NCBI RefSeq assembly: GCF_003014495.1 | Contig: NZ_PYGC01000011.1 | Location: 84,885-148,884 of the forward strand | Origin: Prolixibacter denitrificans | GTDB lineage: Bacteria; Bacteroidota; Bacteroidia; Bacteroidales; Prolixibacteraceae | Direction of reading: 5' to 3' | DNA length: 64,000 nucleotides | Shown here: piece after piece, positions 44,631 through 53,659 of the stretch | Position numbering within the stretch: position 1 is the stretch's first letter | Layout of the letters: the number at the start of each line of letters is the position of its first letter | Made by a program: the position numbers and the translations under genes | The notes under the pieces: generated by a model | The model's database searches: none | What the model was told of the DNA's origin: nothing | The model's input: the letters and a program-made list of their open reading frames with translations, nothing else

Positions 44631-45054
44631 GGTTAGTTGGTTTGTTTCGAAATTCTAAAATCATAAAAATCTGAATTTCATTTTGTTAATTAGTAGATAT
44701 ATGCTGAGTAGCATTAACTAATTGATTTTTGTTCTTCATTTGATTTCCGAGGTTCGTGTTTGGAATTCTGTTAATAGGAAACAATTTAGAACATCTCTTT
44801 TTTCATCTGACGTTCTTCAGAATGAAGATAGGATTTTTTGCAGAATGAAAAGAAGTGAGTTCCGAAGGCTCGAAACTCACTTCTCAATTTCCTAACTTAT
44901 CTTATTCTTTCAACTGCTTATTAATCGTCGAAAGAAAATAACAAGAGAGATAAGCTCTTCAGAAGTTTTTTGTCAAAATATTTAGTAAAGAATACTTGGT
45001 AAAATGTAAAGTAAGGTTTACATTTGGATATTCATTTATAAAACAAACTAACCT
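44631..45054. promoter_or_regulatory. Divergent intergenic region with hairpin and operator-like palindrome
   Basis: A 424-bp gap between divergent genes. At 44851-44884 a stem AGAAGTGAGTT / AACTCACTTCT forms a strong hairpin. At 45002-45025 there is a perfect 9-bp inverted repeat AAATGTAAA-N6-TTTACATTT, about 30 bp upstream of the next gene, which is a good candidate for binding by the HTH regulator encoded in that operon. Otherwise AT-rich and without genes. Confidence 0.55.
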
Positions 45055-45525
45055 ATGAAAACTTATTTGCCTTATTATTTTAGAAGAATTGGTATTGCCT
45101 TTGTTTTTGTAGCGATCATCCTGTCAACTATCGCCAATTTTAATGAAGTTGTTAAAGGGTTTCATGAAGGATCTACGAGAGCACTTCGACAGAGAGACAG
45201 AACTTATGTTGAAGAGAATTCAGTCAATTATCATATCATTTCAGCGGAACTGAAGAAAACGCTTACGTGGGTGAGCCTCTCTTTTTCTTTTGCCGGCTTT
45301 CTTCTCTATATGTTTTCCAAAGAGAAAATAGAAGATGAATTTATCGAACGCATCCGCTACATGAGCCTGGCGAAATCGTTGCTGATAACGTGGGTGATTA
45401 CATCGGCATTGCTGATTATTCACGGAGGGTTGGAGTTGGAGGGATTTTATATTCTGCAATTCCAACTGTTCCTGTATGTGGTGATTTATAATTACTACAA
45501 GAAGTGGAAATTTATGGTTGCTTAA
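45055..45525 (+). CDS. Membrane protein paired with HTH regulator (156 aa)
   Basis: A 156-residue protein with four hydrophobic helices (GIAFVFVAIILSTIANF, LTWVSLSFSFAGFLLYMF, LLITWVITSALLIIHGG, FYILQFQLFLYVVIYNYY). It resembles the membrane proteins that are encoded with small XRE regulators in Bacteroidota and Firmicutes (DUF2975-like arrangement). It starts with MKTYLPYYFRRIG and lies 20 bp upstream of the regulator gene, so the two are co-transcribed. A function in membrane sensing is inference. Confidence 0.75.
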   Translation: MKTYLPYYFRRIGIAFVFVAIILSTIANFNEVVKGFHEGSTRALRQRDRTYVEENSVNYHIISAELKKTLTWVSLSFSFAGFLLYMFSKEKIEDEFIERIRYMSLAKSLLITWVITSALLIIHGGLELEGFYILQFQLFLYVVIYNYYKKWKFMVA

Positions 45526-45544
45526 CCTGATAAAAGACTGTGTT

Positions 45545-45754
45545 GTGAAAAATACGCTAAAAGTAGAGCGGGCCAAAAAGAATCTTACGCAGGCTGATTT
45601 GGCTAAGCTGATTATGGTAAGCCGGCAAACGATTCATGCTATCGAGTCGGGGAAATATGTGCCATCTACTGTGTTGGCCTTAAAGATCGCCCACATCTTT
45701 GAAACAACTATCGAAGAGGTATTTGAATTGGAAGAATCTGATTGGAGCAAATAA
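45545..45754 (+). CDS. XRE-family HTH transcriptional regulator (YozG-like), GTG start
   Basis: A small helix-turn-helix protein of about 69 residues. The HTH is LKVERAKKNLTQADLAKLIMVSRQTIHAIESGKYVPSTVLALKIAHIF, close to the classical Cro/CI pattern. The GTG at 45545 (VKNTLKVERAKKN) is chosen because this family begins with that sequence; an upstream TTG would overlap the previous gene. It likely controls its own operon through the palindrome at 45002-45025. A terminator follows within a few bases. Confidence 0.85.
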   Translation: MKNTLKVERAKKNLTQADLAKLIMVSRQTIHAIESGKYVPSTVLALKIAHIFETTIEEVFELEESDWSK

Positions 45755-45755
45755 A

Positions 45756-45800
45756 AATCCCCGGCAGTTGCTGTTTTGTGCAATGGGCCGGGGAATTTAT
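45756..45800. terminator. Intrinsic terminator between convergent genes
   Basis: The stem TCCCCGGC / GCCGGGGA (45758-45765 with 45787-45794) is flanked by AAAAA on the left and ATTTATA on the right. It separates the HTH regulator and the convergent DsrE lipoprotein gene. Confidence 0.75.
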
Positions 45801-45812
45801 ACTATCTGTTGT

Positions 45813-46286
45813 CTAGTAGTCCAGCGTTACAATTCTTCCTTCCGTGAAATTGAAGAATTTATCTTTCTGAGCGACTTGAACGCCTTCCATTAAATCGTCG
45901 GGTGTATAACCGGCAATTTTCAGGCAGGTTGGGCAGGCCATCACCGGGACACCTTTTTCGACCAACTGTTTTACGTAGGTCTGAAACGATTCGAAATCTG
46001 CATAGGTTAAATCTTTCGCATCTTTCACCAGGAGTTCAACTGCGTGAATATCCATATAAACTACTACGTCTTTGTCCATGGCCATCATGGCAGCCATTTT
46101 CAGCGGCATCAATACCCGGTGCGGGTCATCGTAGCCCTGGGTGATATGAATGAATACGCCATCGCGCGGAGCTTCAGTCTGTGCAGTCATCGGCTTTTGT
46201 GCGTCCGTCTCGTTTGCCTGCTTCGGTTTTTGATTACAGGAAGCAAGCAGTAGTCCAATCAATAAAAGAAATCCAAATTTTTTCAT
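45813..46286 (-). CDS. DsrE-family lipoprotein with CxxC
   Basis: A 157-residue lipoprotein (MKKFGFLLLIGLLLASC lipobox, Cys17). After a polar linker comes a DsrE-like domain: VFIHITQGYDDPHRVLMPLKMAAMMAMDKDVVVYMDIHAVELL and a CPTC motif (Cys118 and Cys121) in VPVMACPTCLKIAGYTPDDL, the position of the reactive cysteine in DsrE/YchN-like proteins. It probably takes part in sulfur or thiol handling in the periplasm. It is the second DsrE-like protein in the window (see 40605). Confidence 0.85.
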   Translation of the reverse strand: MKKFGFLLLIGLLLASCNQKPKQANETDAQKPMTAQTEAPRDGVFIHITQGYDDPHRVLMPLKMAAMMAMDKDVVVYMDIHAVELLVKDAKDLTYADFESFQTYVKQLVEKGVPVMACPTCLKIAGYTPDDLMEGVQVAQKDKFFNFTEGRIVTLDY

Positions 46287-46439
46287 AGTTTACGTTTTTG
46301 GGTTGATAAAACGGTTGCCTCACGGCGTTATTAGCTGTTTGAACAATTAAAAAAATGGTTGGCTACGGTGTCAGGTTTAGAAATTCAAAATACGGAAAAG
46401 CTTTGAAAAGATGATGGATGAGGAATAAGTTATTGGGCA

Positions 46440-46470
46440 GAAAAAACCTCGTCGAAAAATAGACGAGGAA
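46440..46470 (-). terminator. Intrinsic terminator
   Basis: The stem CCTCGTC / GACGAGG (46447-46453 with 46462-46468) has an A6 run at 46441-46446 that gives a U-tract on the minus strand, about 25 bp after the stop of the gene at 46492. Confidence 0.75.
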
Positions 46471-46491
46471 TAAGTTGGCAGGAAGTGGCCT

Positions 46492-46845
46492 CTATTCGAT
46501 TCGTTTCTTCATTATCCAATGATGAATCATCTGGTTGTCTACAGATGTCTGATAGGTCTGGACGAGTTCCCATCCCTGATTCCCCATATAGTTTAAGGCA
46601 TCTATGATAGAGTTGAAAGTGATGACTTTTCCGCTTTTTGGGTCTTTTAACCGTGAGTCATGAAATCCTCCTTTCCTCTGACCGAAATCAGCTTCAACGG
46701 TTGTCATGGTTCCTACTGATTTATCGGTATTGGTCAATTCGCAGTAGATAAACTTTGTCGTAGAGTCTGCTTTGTTTTTGTCTTGTGCTGTTGCGGCAAG
46801 AGAGAACAAAATGAATAACAGGGAGGTGAAGAGTAATTTTTTCAT
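46492..46845 (-). CDS. Small secreted protein (117 aa)
   Basis: A 117-residue protein with a signal peptide (MKKLLFTSLLFILFSLAATAQ). The mature part has FIYCELTNTDKSVGTMTTVEADFGQ and a C-terminal block ALNYMGNQGWELVQTYQTSVDNQMIHHWIMKKRI. The GWELVQ and WIMKK pattern is like the DUF4177 small-protein fold, but secreted. The function is unknown. It is followed by its own terminator and is transcribed alone or with the degenerate gene upstream. Confidence 0.75.
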   Translation of the reverse strand: MKKLLFTSLLFILFSLAATAQDKNKADSTTKFIYCELTNTDKSVGTMTTVEADFGQRKGGFHDSRLKDPKSGKVITFNSIIDALNYMGNQGWELVQTYQTSVDNQMIHHWIMKKRIE

Positions 46846-46924
46846 AGTGTTAGATTTTTCGATTACAATAATATGTAAACAAGTTTGATGCCAGTTTTTT
46901 CGGTAGCATTTTTTTGAAGAGCAG

Positions 46925-47410
46925 TTAATCTTTCTTCTTAACAGGAATCCAGATTTCTTCTTCCGAGTCGGGCGAATCGTTTTTGTATTTCTCTCCTAAT
47001 ATTTCGAAATGAGGCTTTTCATCCAGCTGGTAATCTGTTTGCGGAAGCCATTCACCCAGGATGTGTTGAAAGAAGGGAGTTGCATCGCTTGCCTTGCCGC
47101 GGTAAATGAATACCAGGTACAATCCTTCCGGGAGGACAAAGGTTTCCATTCCTTCAGGAACCGAATTAAAATCGTTGACCTCGACGGCAGCTCATTTTTC
47201 GAATGGCGTTGTTGGATTGAAATTCGCGAAAAATCCTGATGGATAAACCTGCATCGAAATAAGGTCCTGGTTGACGTTATTCGTAATTTCCCTCCGCCGT
47301 GGCATGAAGCTTTTCCAAAGTTCTCCGGTTTGGTTGTCTGCAAACGACATGGTCATGCGTTTTCCTACCAGTTTTTTGACCGGTATTTCTTTAATTCGAT
47401 ATTCTTTGAT
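46925..47410 (-). pseudogene. GyrI-like (AraC effector-binding) domain gene with in-frame TGA and lost start
   Basis: Read on the minus strand from 47410 this frame gives IKEYRIKEIPVKKLVGKRM ... ELWKSFMPRRREITNNV ... QVYPSGFFANFNPTTPFEK, then TGA at 47194-47192, then AAVEVNDFNSVPEGMETF ... GEWLPQTDYQLDEKPHFEILGEKY to the stop at 46925. This is one GyrI-like effector-binding domain of about 160 residues. In homologues the TGA position would fit Trp (TGG). No ATG, GTG or TTG opens the frame before the domain; an ATC at 47410-47408 sits where the initiator is expected. The intact remnant from ATG 47149 is only 74 residues. This is a decaying gene or a sequence error. Confidence 0.75.
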
Positions 47411-47435
47411 ACTGCCGAGTACTTGGACTGATTGC

Positions 47436-47945
47436 TTATTTTGAAATTTTAATGCCTTTGGTAATAAATGAAAGTCCCTGCTGGCCGGTAGTCGAAATCA
47501 TTACTGCTTCAAAAAGAGGCTCAACTTCGTTGTTTTCAATGGCCCAATGAAAAATGAAGTTGGCGCCGGTTCCGCCTTCTTTATCACCCTCATCAATAAC
47601 AATATCGATGGTTTCCAGCGGGGCCAGATAAATGGGCTTATCGAAATAACTCCGGATCTGACGGCCTGCAGAGTTAAAATACCGGGCATTTAGTATGTAT
47701 ATAGTATCCTGCGGATTCATGTTCCGGATACTGACCGTTACGGTTAGCGGGTAGGTTTTGTTTTCATTTGATTGATAGACCTCGGAGTAGACCGGTAAAT
47801 AGGTCGTTCCATGATGCAATGAGTCTTCTGTGGGAAGATTAATGGTTCTTGCCTCCCAGTTAACAGGGTTGGTGGAGCTTATTTTCTTATTCTGACCACA
47901 GGAAAATAGTGCAACCAACGATATAGCGATGATTAGGTATTTCAT
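47436..47945 (-). CDS. DUF3124-type lipoprotein
   Basis: A 169-residue lipoprotein (MKYLIIAISLVALFSC lipobox, Cys16). The mature domain has the DUF3124 pattern: TTYLPVYSEVYQSNENKTYPLTVTVSIRNMNPQDTIYILNARYFNSAGRQIRSYFDKPIYLAPLETIDIVI, then FIFHWAI and GLSFITKG. The family occurs in many bacteria, with unknown function. It lies upstream of the degenerate GyrI-like gene on the same strand, 26 bp apart. Confidence 0.82.
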   Translation of the reverse strand: MKYLIIAISLVALFSCGQNKKISSTNPVNWEARTINLPTEDSLHHGTTYLPVYSEVYQSNENKTYPLTVTVSIRNMNPQDTIYILNARYFNSAGRQIRSYFDKPIYLAPLETIDIVIDEGDKEGGTGANFIFHWAIENNEVEPLFEAVMISTTGQQGLSFITKGIKISK

Positions 47946-48117
47946 ACGTTCACGTATATGATTCGGCGTTTGGTATAAGATTTTATCTCATATGGAAAAA
48001 TACGGATTTCTATACGCAAACCAATGGGCCCACTCAATTAAAAGTGCATTTTCCTGTCGTATTGCCTGTCAATTGTTTTTATGCCCTGAAAAAGCTCTGA
48101 CGATTACTTCAGCAGGC

Positions 48118-48987
48118 TTACATCAACGGGTCCACAATCATGGCGATGATGAGTACCAGCACAAAATAGTTGATGCTCATGAAGTACCGGAACGGGTTGA
48201 AATCAAAGTAGGCTTTGCGCAGCAGTCTTGAGAACAGCGCAATCAGCCATGCTGCTGCGGCGAATACCATGATTTTAAAGAACGTGGTAATCACCAGCCC
48301 GGAAAGGACAATCAACGCTCCGATGATGGCTGTGGAGACCGTCCAGATAAAGATGGCCCGTTTGATTTGCACCGGCGTCATCACGGAAGTAATAGAAGGA
48401 AAGCCGGCCACTTCGTATTCTTTACCATATTTCAGCATGAGCAGCCAAAAGTGAGGTACCTGTGAGATGAAGAAGAAAACGGTGAGGACCACCAGCCGGA
48501 TATCGAGCAATGCTCCGCCGCCGGCCACCCAACCTACTGCAGGCGGAATAGCACCAATCACGCTGCCGGGAATTACCGCGAAAGCGGTCACGCGTTTTAA
48601 TGGGGTGTAAATGCCGTTGTACCAGATGAAGGCCATGAAGCCTAAAATTGCAGCTTCCAGATTACTTCCTATATAAATAATCCATGTTCCGGCCAATATT
48701 TCAATGGCTGAAATCAGCAAAACATTCCGTTCGGAGATTCGTCCTGATGGTAACGGACGGTCTTTTGTTCGTTCCATCAACGCATCTTTGTCTCGATCCT
48801 GGTAATGGTTCAGGGCTGCCGAGCCGCACGCCAGAATGAAGATTCCCACCATGGGTAAGATGACATTCGAGTCGATGTGCTTATTCGCCAGGACATAACC
48901 TGCCAGCGTCGTCAGCGTAACCACAAATGTGATTCGAGTCTTGTTCAGTTCAGTCAGTATGCTAATGAAGTTTTTCAGCTTTTTCAT
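48118..48987 (-). CDS. ctaB/cyoE: Protoheme IX farnesyltransferase (heme O synthase)
   Basis: A 289-residue UbiA-type prenyltransferase with about nine transmembrane helices. The signatures are LNKTRITFVVTLTTLAGY, the aspartate-rich NHYQDRDKDALMERTKDRPLPSGRI, LGFMAFIWYNGIYTPLKRVTAFAVIPGSVIGAIPP and SQVPHFWLLMLKYGKEYEVAGFP. It adds a farnesyl group to heme B to make heme O, the cofactor of the quinol oxidase encoded divergently next to it. This is a good example of context agreeing with the sequence. Confidence 0.95.
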   Translation of the reverse strand: MKKLKNFISILTELNKTRITFVVTLTTLAGYVLANKHIDSNVILPMVGIFILACGSAALNHYQDRDKDALMERTKDRPLPSGRISERNVLLISAIEILAGTWIIYIGSNLEAAILGFMAFIWYNGIYTPLKRVTAFAVIPGSVIGAIPPAVGWVAGGGALLDIRLVVLTVFFFISQVPHFWLLMLKYGKEYEVAGFPSITSVMTPVQIKRAIFIWTVSTAIIGALIVLSGLVITTFFKIMVFAAAAWLIALFSRLLRKAYFDFNPFRYFMSINYFVLVLIIAMIVDPLM

Positions 48988-49505
48988 GTAAATACAAATG
49001 TCTCAATAAAACCAATTGTTACTCAAAAAGTTCTTCAAGGTAAATTGCTCTTAAAACTTTTTATTCGGCAAATCTGCCAAATCTTTTGCGTTTCTCTTGC
49101 ATTATTTAGTCAAAATAAAAATAAATTTGCGACTGTTTTGTAAAATATGGAAGGTTATTTAACTTTTCATATTTAAAATTGTTAAATGACTGTAATCATG
49201 TTGTGCAAGGACGAATAAAAGTGGCGGTAAGTGTTTTAACAAGAGCATGATATAATCATTTAATAAAAGTTCATATATTTTAACAGTTGATTGATAAGTG
49301 TTTGATTGGATGGGCGGGAACAAACCATAGGTGAAGAGGGTGAGTTACGTTTCCGTCTGAAGAAAAACGTCAACTTTTATTTGTTTGGGTGCTAAGTGGC
49401 TTGATTCTTTTTATTTGTGCCCTCCCAAAATTGAAGAAAATGTTGATACATGGAAGAAGTCCTATGAAATTGATTAAATCTCTTATAAATGTTGCGAGGA
49501 ACTCA
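48988..49505. promoter_or_regulatory. Divergent promoter region for heme O synthase and cyoABCD
   Basis: A 518-bp, AT-rich gap between divergent genes of one respiratory function. I see no gene and no strong hairpin. The frames that extend the CyoA reading upstream (49389-49505) lack signal-like or conserved sequence. The AGGA motif at 49496 lies about 7 bp before the ATG at 49506. Confidence 0.55.
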
Positions 49506-50516
49506 ATGATGAAAAAAAATCGTTACAAATCTTTAATGGGAGTGGTATTGTTACTGGCCACTGTTCTGCTGAGCAGTTGTAGCAATATGGTTGTGCTCGA
49601 TTCAAAGGGACCAATCGGTAGCGAGGAAGCTTTCCTGATCAAGATCGCATTTATTCTGATGTTGATCGTGGTTCTTCCCGTTTTTGTTATGGTCATTTGG
49701 TTTTCGGTGCGGTACCGCGCTTCTAACAAAAAGGCAACCTACAAACCTAACTGGGCCCACTCACACAAGATTGAGCTGGTGGTATGGTTGGTGCCGATTG
49801 CCATTGTGGCGGCCCTTTCGTATCTGACCTGGGTCAAAACACATGAACTGGACCCGTACAAACCGATTGCATCGGATGTGAAGCCGGTTCGTGTTGAAGT
49901 CATTTCCACCGACTGGAACTGGCTGTTCATTTACCCCGATTACAACATCGCGGTGGTTAATCATCTCGTCTTCCCGGCCAATACGCCGGTGAATTTCCGT
50001 CTGACATCGGCTTCGGTAATGACTTCGTTCTTTATTCCGCAGTTGGGAAGTCAGATTTATGTGATGGCTGGTATGCGGACTAAATTGCATCTGCAGGCCG
50101 ATCACGAAGGAACTTACCTGGGACAGAACATCGAGTATAGTGGTACCGGTTATGCTACCATGCACTTCGATGCAGTGGCCACTTCGAAGGAAGAATTCGA
50201 AGATTGGGTGGAAAAAGCCAAACAATCGCCTGACGTATTGAATATGGCTACCTACGAAAAGTTCGCCCAACCCAATACCGACTATCCGGTAACGACTTAT
50301 TCATCGGTTGCACCCAAGCTGTTCGACCATGTGATGATGCAGTTCATGGGATGGATGGGTGGTACCGACCACGCAATGAAAATGACCGACGATATGGATG
50401 ATACACACCATATGAACGGAATGCAGGATTCTACACAAATGCAGGAAGAGCACGGTCAAATGATTATGCAGTCCGATTCGGGACACGTACATACTAAAAC
50501 AATGGAGGACAAATAA
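49506..50516 (+). CDS. cyoA: Cytochrome bo3 quinol oxidase subunit II (CyoA-like)
   Basis: A 336-residue lipoprotein-type subunit II. The signal ends at LLSSC, followed by two transmembrane helices ([45 protein letters not shown]) and a periplasmic cupredoxin domain ([30 protein letters not shown]). The CuA ligand motif of cytochrome c oxidases is absent: the equivalent stretch reads [15 protein letters not shown] with no Cys, so it takes electrons from quinol. The C-terminal tail is very rich in Met and His ([16 protein letters not shown]), which may bind copper. Start 49506 follows an AGGA and gives the best signal. Confidence 0.92.
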   Translation: MMKKNRYKSLMGVVLLLATVLLSSCSNMVVLDSKGPIGSEEAFLIKIAFILMLIVVLPVFVMVIWFSVRYRASNKKATYKPNWAHSHKIELVVWLVPIAIVAALSYLTWVKTHELDPYKPIASDVKPVRVEVISTDWNWLFIYPDYNIAVVNHLVFPANTPVNFRLTSASVMTSFFIPQLGSQIYVMAGMRTKLHLQADHEGTYLGQNIEYSGTGYATMHFDAVATSKEEFEDWVEKAKQSPDVLNMATYEKFAQPNTDYPVTTYSSVAPKLFDHVMMQFMGWMGGTDHAMKMTDDMDDTHHMNGMQDSTQMQEEHGQMIMQSDSGHVHTKTMEDK

Positions 50517-50517
50517 T

Positions 50518-52515
50518 ATGTTTGGAAAGTTGACCTTATCGGATATACCGTACAACGATCCGATCATCATGGGGGCCGTGGTCAGTTCCACGTTTTTAGC
50601 CCTGATAATTATCGGCTTAATAACCTACTTTAAAAAGTGGCCGTACCTGTGGCACGAATGGCTGACCAGTGTCGATCACAAACGTATTGGTGTGATGTAC
50701 ATCATTCTGGCGCTGGTGATGATGCTGCGCGGTTTCGCTGACGCGATTATGATGCGTGGACAACAGGCAATGGCGGCCGGACCTGATCCGGGCTACCTGA
50801 CACCTCATCACTACGACCAGATTTTCGGTTCGCATGGTACCATCATGATCATCTTCGTGGCGATGCCTTTTGTGATTGGTTTGATGAACCTGGTAATTCC
50901 TCATCAGATTGGTGCACGCGATGTGGCCTTTCCGGTGTTGAACTCAGTCAGTTTCTGGTTGACGGTGGCCGGTGCCGGATTGATTATGATTTCACTCGGT
51001 GTGGGTGAGTTCACCAATACCGGCTGGTTCGGAATTGCACCTCTTTTCGAAAAAACATATAATCCCGGAGTGGGGGTCGACTACTGGATGTGGGCCTTCC
51101 AGATAGCGGGGGTCGGGTCGCTCCTAAGTGGGGTGAACTTCCTGGTGACCATCGTGAAGATGCGCGCACCGGGCATGACATGGATGAAAATGCCGTTGTT
51201 CACCTGGACAACCCTGACCACAAACGTATTGATGATTCTGTCGTTTCCGGTGATTACCGGTGCACTGTTCCTGCTGACGCTCGACCGTTACCTGGGCATG
51301 CACTTCTTCACCAACGGAATGGGGGGTAACATGATGATGTGGAACAACCTGTTTTGGATGTGGGGTCACCCGGAAGTATATATCGTGGTACTGCCGTCCT
51401 TCGGTATATTCTCCGAAGTGGTAGCAACGTTCTCACGTAAAAAACTCTTTGGCTACGTATCGCTGGTTTGGGCGACTGCAGCCATTATGATTCTTTCTTT
51501 CACCGTATGGTTACACCACTTCTTTACCATGGGTAACGATACGAATGTGAATATCTTCTTCGGAATAGCGACGATGGCGATTGCGATACCCACCGGGGTA
51601 AAAGTGTACGACTGGCTCTTTACCATGTATCGGGGGCGTATTACGTTTTCCACACCGATGTACTGGGTCCTGGGCTTCCTTACACTCTTTGTGATTGGAG
51701 GAATGACCGGAGTGCTAATGGCAATACCGCCGGCTGACTTCGTCGTACACAACAGTCTGTTCCTGATTGCTCACTTCCATAATATGCTGATTCCGGGCGC
51801 ACTGTTCGGCTACTTCGCCGGATTTGCCTACTGGTTCCCGAAAGTATTCGGTTTCCGTCTCGATGAGAAATGGGGCAAGCGCGCTTTCTGGGGATGGGCT
51901 GTCGGGTTCTTCGTAGCATTTATGCCGCTGTATGTACTCGGATTCATGGGAATGCCGCGTCGTATGGCACACTACGATAACATGGCATGGCAACCCTGGT
52001 TGATTGTGGCTGCTGTCGGTGCCCTGATTGTCGGTGCCGGTATCCTATCGCAGTTGATTCAGATTTATATCAGTATTCGCGACCGCAAGAAAAACGTCGA
52101 CCTGACCGGTGACTCCTGGGAAAACGGTCGTACACTGGAGTGGATGAGTTCTTCGCCACCCCCGGTATATAACTTTGCAGTGATTCCGAAAGTAGATGAG
52201 CTTGACGAATGGTGGGCCATGAAAGAGAATGGCACCGCTTATCAGCGTCCGGCTGAATATCACGATATTCACATGCCGAAGAATGTAGCCCGCGGACCGA
52301 TTATCGGTGGTTTGGTTCTGGCCTTTGGATTTGCCATGGTTTGGTACATCTGGTGGTTGGCTATTGCTGCCATGATTGGCATTATTGCTACCGTGATTAT
52401 CGGCTCATCACACGACGATGAGGAATATGTTATTCCGGCTGCCGAAGTGAAACGTATCGAAGACGAACGTTTCGAGCAACTGGCTGCTGCCATGGAAGAA
52501 AAGAAGAATAACTAA
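50518..52515 (+). CDS. cyoB: Cytochrome bo3 quinol oxidase subunit I (CyoB-like)
   Basis: A 665-residue heme-copper oxidase subunit I of CyoB length, with about 15 transmembrane helices. Metal-ligand histidines are in [22 protein letters not shown] (Cu_B His and the nearby Tyr), VWLHHFFTM and [12 protein letters not shown]. It reduces oxygen to water and pumps protons, taking electrons from quinol. The start is 2 bp after the CyoA stop codon, in a cyoABCD operon. Heme O for it is made by the divergent synthase gene. Confidence 0.96.
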   Translation: MFGKLTLSDIPYNDPIIMGAVVSSTFLALIIIGLITYFKKWPYLWHEWLTSVDHKRIGVMYIILALVMMLRGFADAIMMRGQQAMAAGPDPGYLTPHHYDQIFGSHGTIMIIFVAMPFVIGLMNLVIPHQIGARDVAFPVLNSVSFWLTVAGAGLIMISLGVGEFTNTGWFGIAPLFEKTYNPGVGVDYWMWAFQIAGVGSLLSGVNFLVTIVKMRAPGMTWMKMPLFTWTTLTTNVLMILSFPVITGALFLLTLDRYLGMHFFTNGMGGNMMMWNNLFWMWGHPEVYIVVLPSFGIFSEVVATFSRKKLFGYVSLVWATAAIMILSFTVWLHHFFTMGNDTNVNIFFGIATMAIAIPTGVKVYDWLFTMYRGRITFSTPMYWVLGFLTLFVIGGMTGVLMAIPPADFVVHNSLFLIAHFHNMLIPGALFGYFAGFAYWFPKVFGFRLDEKWGKRAFWGWAVGFFVAFMPLYVLGFMGMPRRMAHYDNMAWQPWLIVAAVGALIVGAGILSQLIQIYISIRDRKKNVDLTGDSWENGRTLEWMSSSPPPVYNFAVIPKVDELDEWWAMKENGTAYQRPAEYHDIHMPKNVARGPIIGGLVLAFGFAMVWYIWWLAIAAMIGIIATVIIGSSHDDEEYVIPAAEVKRIEDERFEQLAAAMEEKKNN

Positions 52516-52529
52516 AAAATCAGACAGTA

Positions 52530-53138
52530 ATGAATAACGTTTCACAAAACGCAGTACATACAGCAGACGCGGAACATCCCAATCATGCTGAGATTCGGAC
52601 CTTCGGGTTCTGGATTTACCTCATGAGTGACCTGGTTCTGTTTTCTGTGCTCTTTGCTACCTATGCGGTAATCGGTTTCAACAGCGCCGGTGGCCCCACA
52701 GGAAAAGATTTGTTCGACATACCTTACCTGTTTGTCGAAACCATGTTCCTGTTGCTGAGTAGTGTGGCTTTCGGCTTTACGATGATTGCCATGCACAACA
52801 ACAAAAAACAACGGGTTATCATTGGCTTAATCGTCACCGCCTTGCTTGGACTTGGCTTCATCGGGATGGAGATCCACGAATTCGTTTCGATGATTGGTGA
52901 AGGAGCCGGACCTGATCGCAGTGGTTTCCTTTCCGCCTTCTTTACGTTGGTTGGAACCCACGGTGCTCACGTAACCTTCGGACTCATCTGGATTGCTACC
53001 ATGATTGGGCAGATTGCCAAATCGGGCATTACCGAAGGTATCAGCTCCCGTATGATGCGCCTCAGCCTTTTCTGGCACTTCCTGGACATTGTCTGGATTG
53101 GCGTATTCAGCTTTGTTTACCTGTTGCACGTTGTGTAA
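52530..53138 (+). CDS. cyoC: Cytochrome bo3 quinol oxidase subunit III (CyoC-like)
   Basis: A 202-residue subunit III with five transmembrane helices and the family elements FGFWIYLMSDLVLFSVLFATY, ETMFLLLSSVAFGFTMIAM, the TLVGTHGAHVTFGLIWI segment with His, and the end WHFLDIVWIGVFSFVYLLH. It stabilises subunit I in the oxidase. It follows cyoB with a 14-bp spacer. Confidence 0.95.
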   Translation: MNNVSQNAVHTADAEHPNHAEIRTFGFWIYLMSDLVLFSVLFATYAVIGFNSAGGPTGKDLFDIPYLFVETMFLLLSSVAFGFTMIAMHNNKKQRVIIGLIVTALLGLGFIGMEIHEFVSMIGEGAGPDRSGFLSAFFTLVGTHGAHVTFGLIWIATMIGQIAKSGITEGISSRMMRLSLFWHFLDIVWIGVFSFVYLLHVV

Positions 53139-53182
53139 CGTCTTTGACGAATTTGATTGTAAAAAATTAAAAAAGACATATT

Positions 53183-53506
53183 ATGAGTCAAGCACATAAC
53201 GAAGAGATGGGAGCTAAGATTACCACGAAAGCCTATGTAGTAGGTTTTATCCTGGCCTTGCTGCTTACCATCGTATCATTCGGAATGGCTATGAGCGGAG
53301 CGTTCAGCCGCACGGCGACCATTGTGGGATTGTTTATTGCAGCCTTTGCCCAGATGGTGGTACACCTGCACTACTTCCTGCACCTCGACCGTTCATCGGC
53401 GCAGCGCTGGAACGTGATTGCCCTGCTGTTTACCGCCCTGTTGTTGTTTATCTTCGTAGGCGGAACGCTTTGGGTAATGTATACGCTCAACGCACGAATG
53501 ATGTAA
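53183..53506 (+). CDS. cyoD: Cytochrome bo3 quinol oxidase subunit IV (CyoD-like)
   Basis: A 107-residue protein with three transmembrane helices (KAYVVGFILALLLTIVSFGMAM, IVGLFIAAFAQMVVHLHYFLH, NVIALLFTALLLFIFVGGTLWVM), the CyoD pattern. It completes the oxidase operon and lies 44 bp after cyoC. A terminator follows at about 53589. Confidence 0.93.
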   Translation: MSQAHNEEMGAKITTKAYVVGFILALLLTIVSFGMAMSGAFSRTATIVGLFIAAFAQMVVHLHYFLHLDRSSAQRWNVIALLFTALLLFIFVGGTLWVMYTLNARMM

Positions 53507-53586
53507 AAATATAAAGACCAACGGGAACGGTGCAACTCGTTTGTATCCTCCCGCTGCTTTCCATTGATTATTGTTCGAAATCAAAT

Positions 53587-53630
53587 GTAAGGACTGCTTT
53601 CTCGAAGGCGGTCCTTTTGTTTTTTATTTG
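53587..53630 (+). terminator. Terminator of the cyoABCD operon
   Basis: The stem AAGGAC-T-GC / GC-G-GTCCTT (53589-53597 with 53608-53616, with a GU pair) is followed by TTGTTTTTTATTTG. It ends the oxidase operon before the convergent gene at 53660. Confidence 0.8.
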
Positions 53631-53659
53631 TTTAGGATTTGGAGTTGAGTTTAGGGGGA

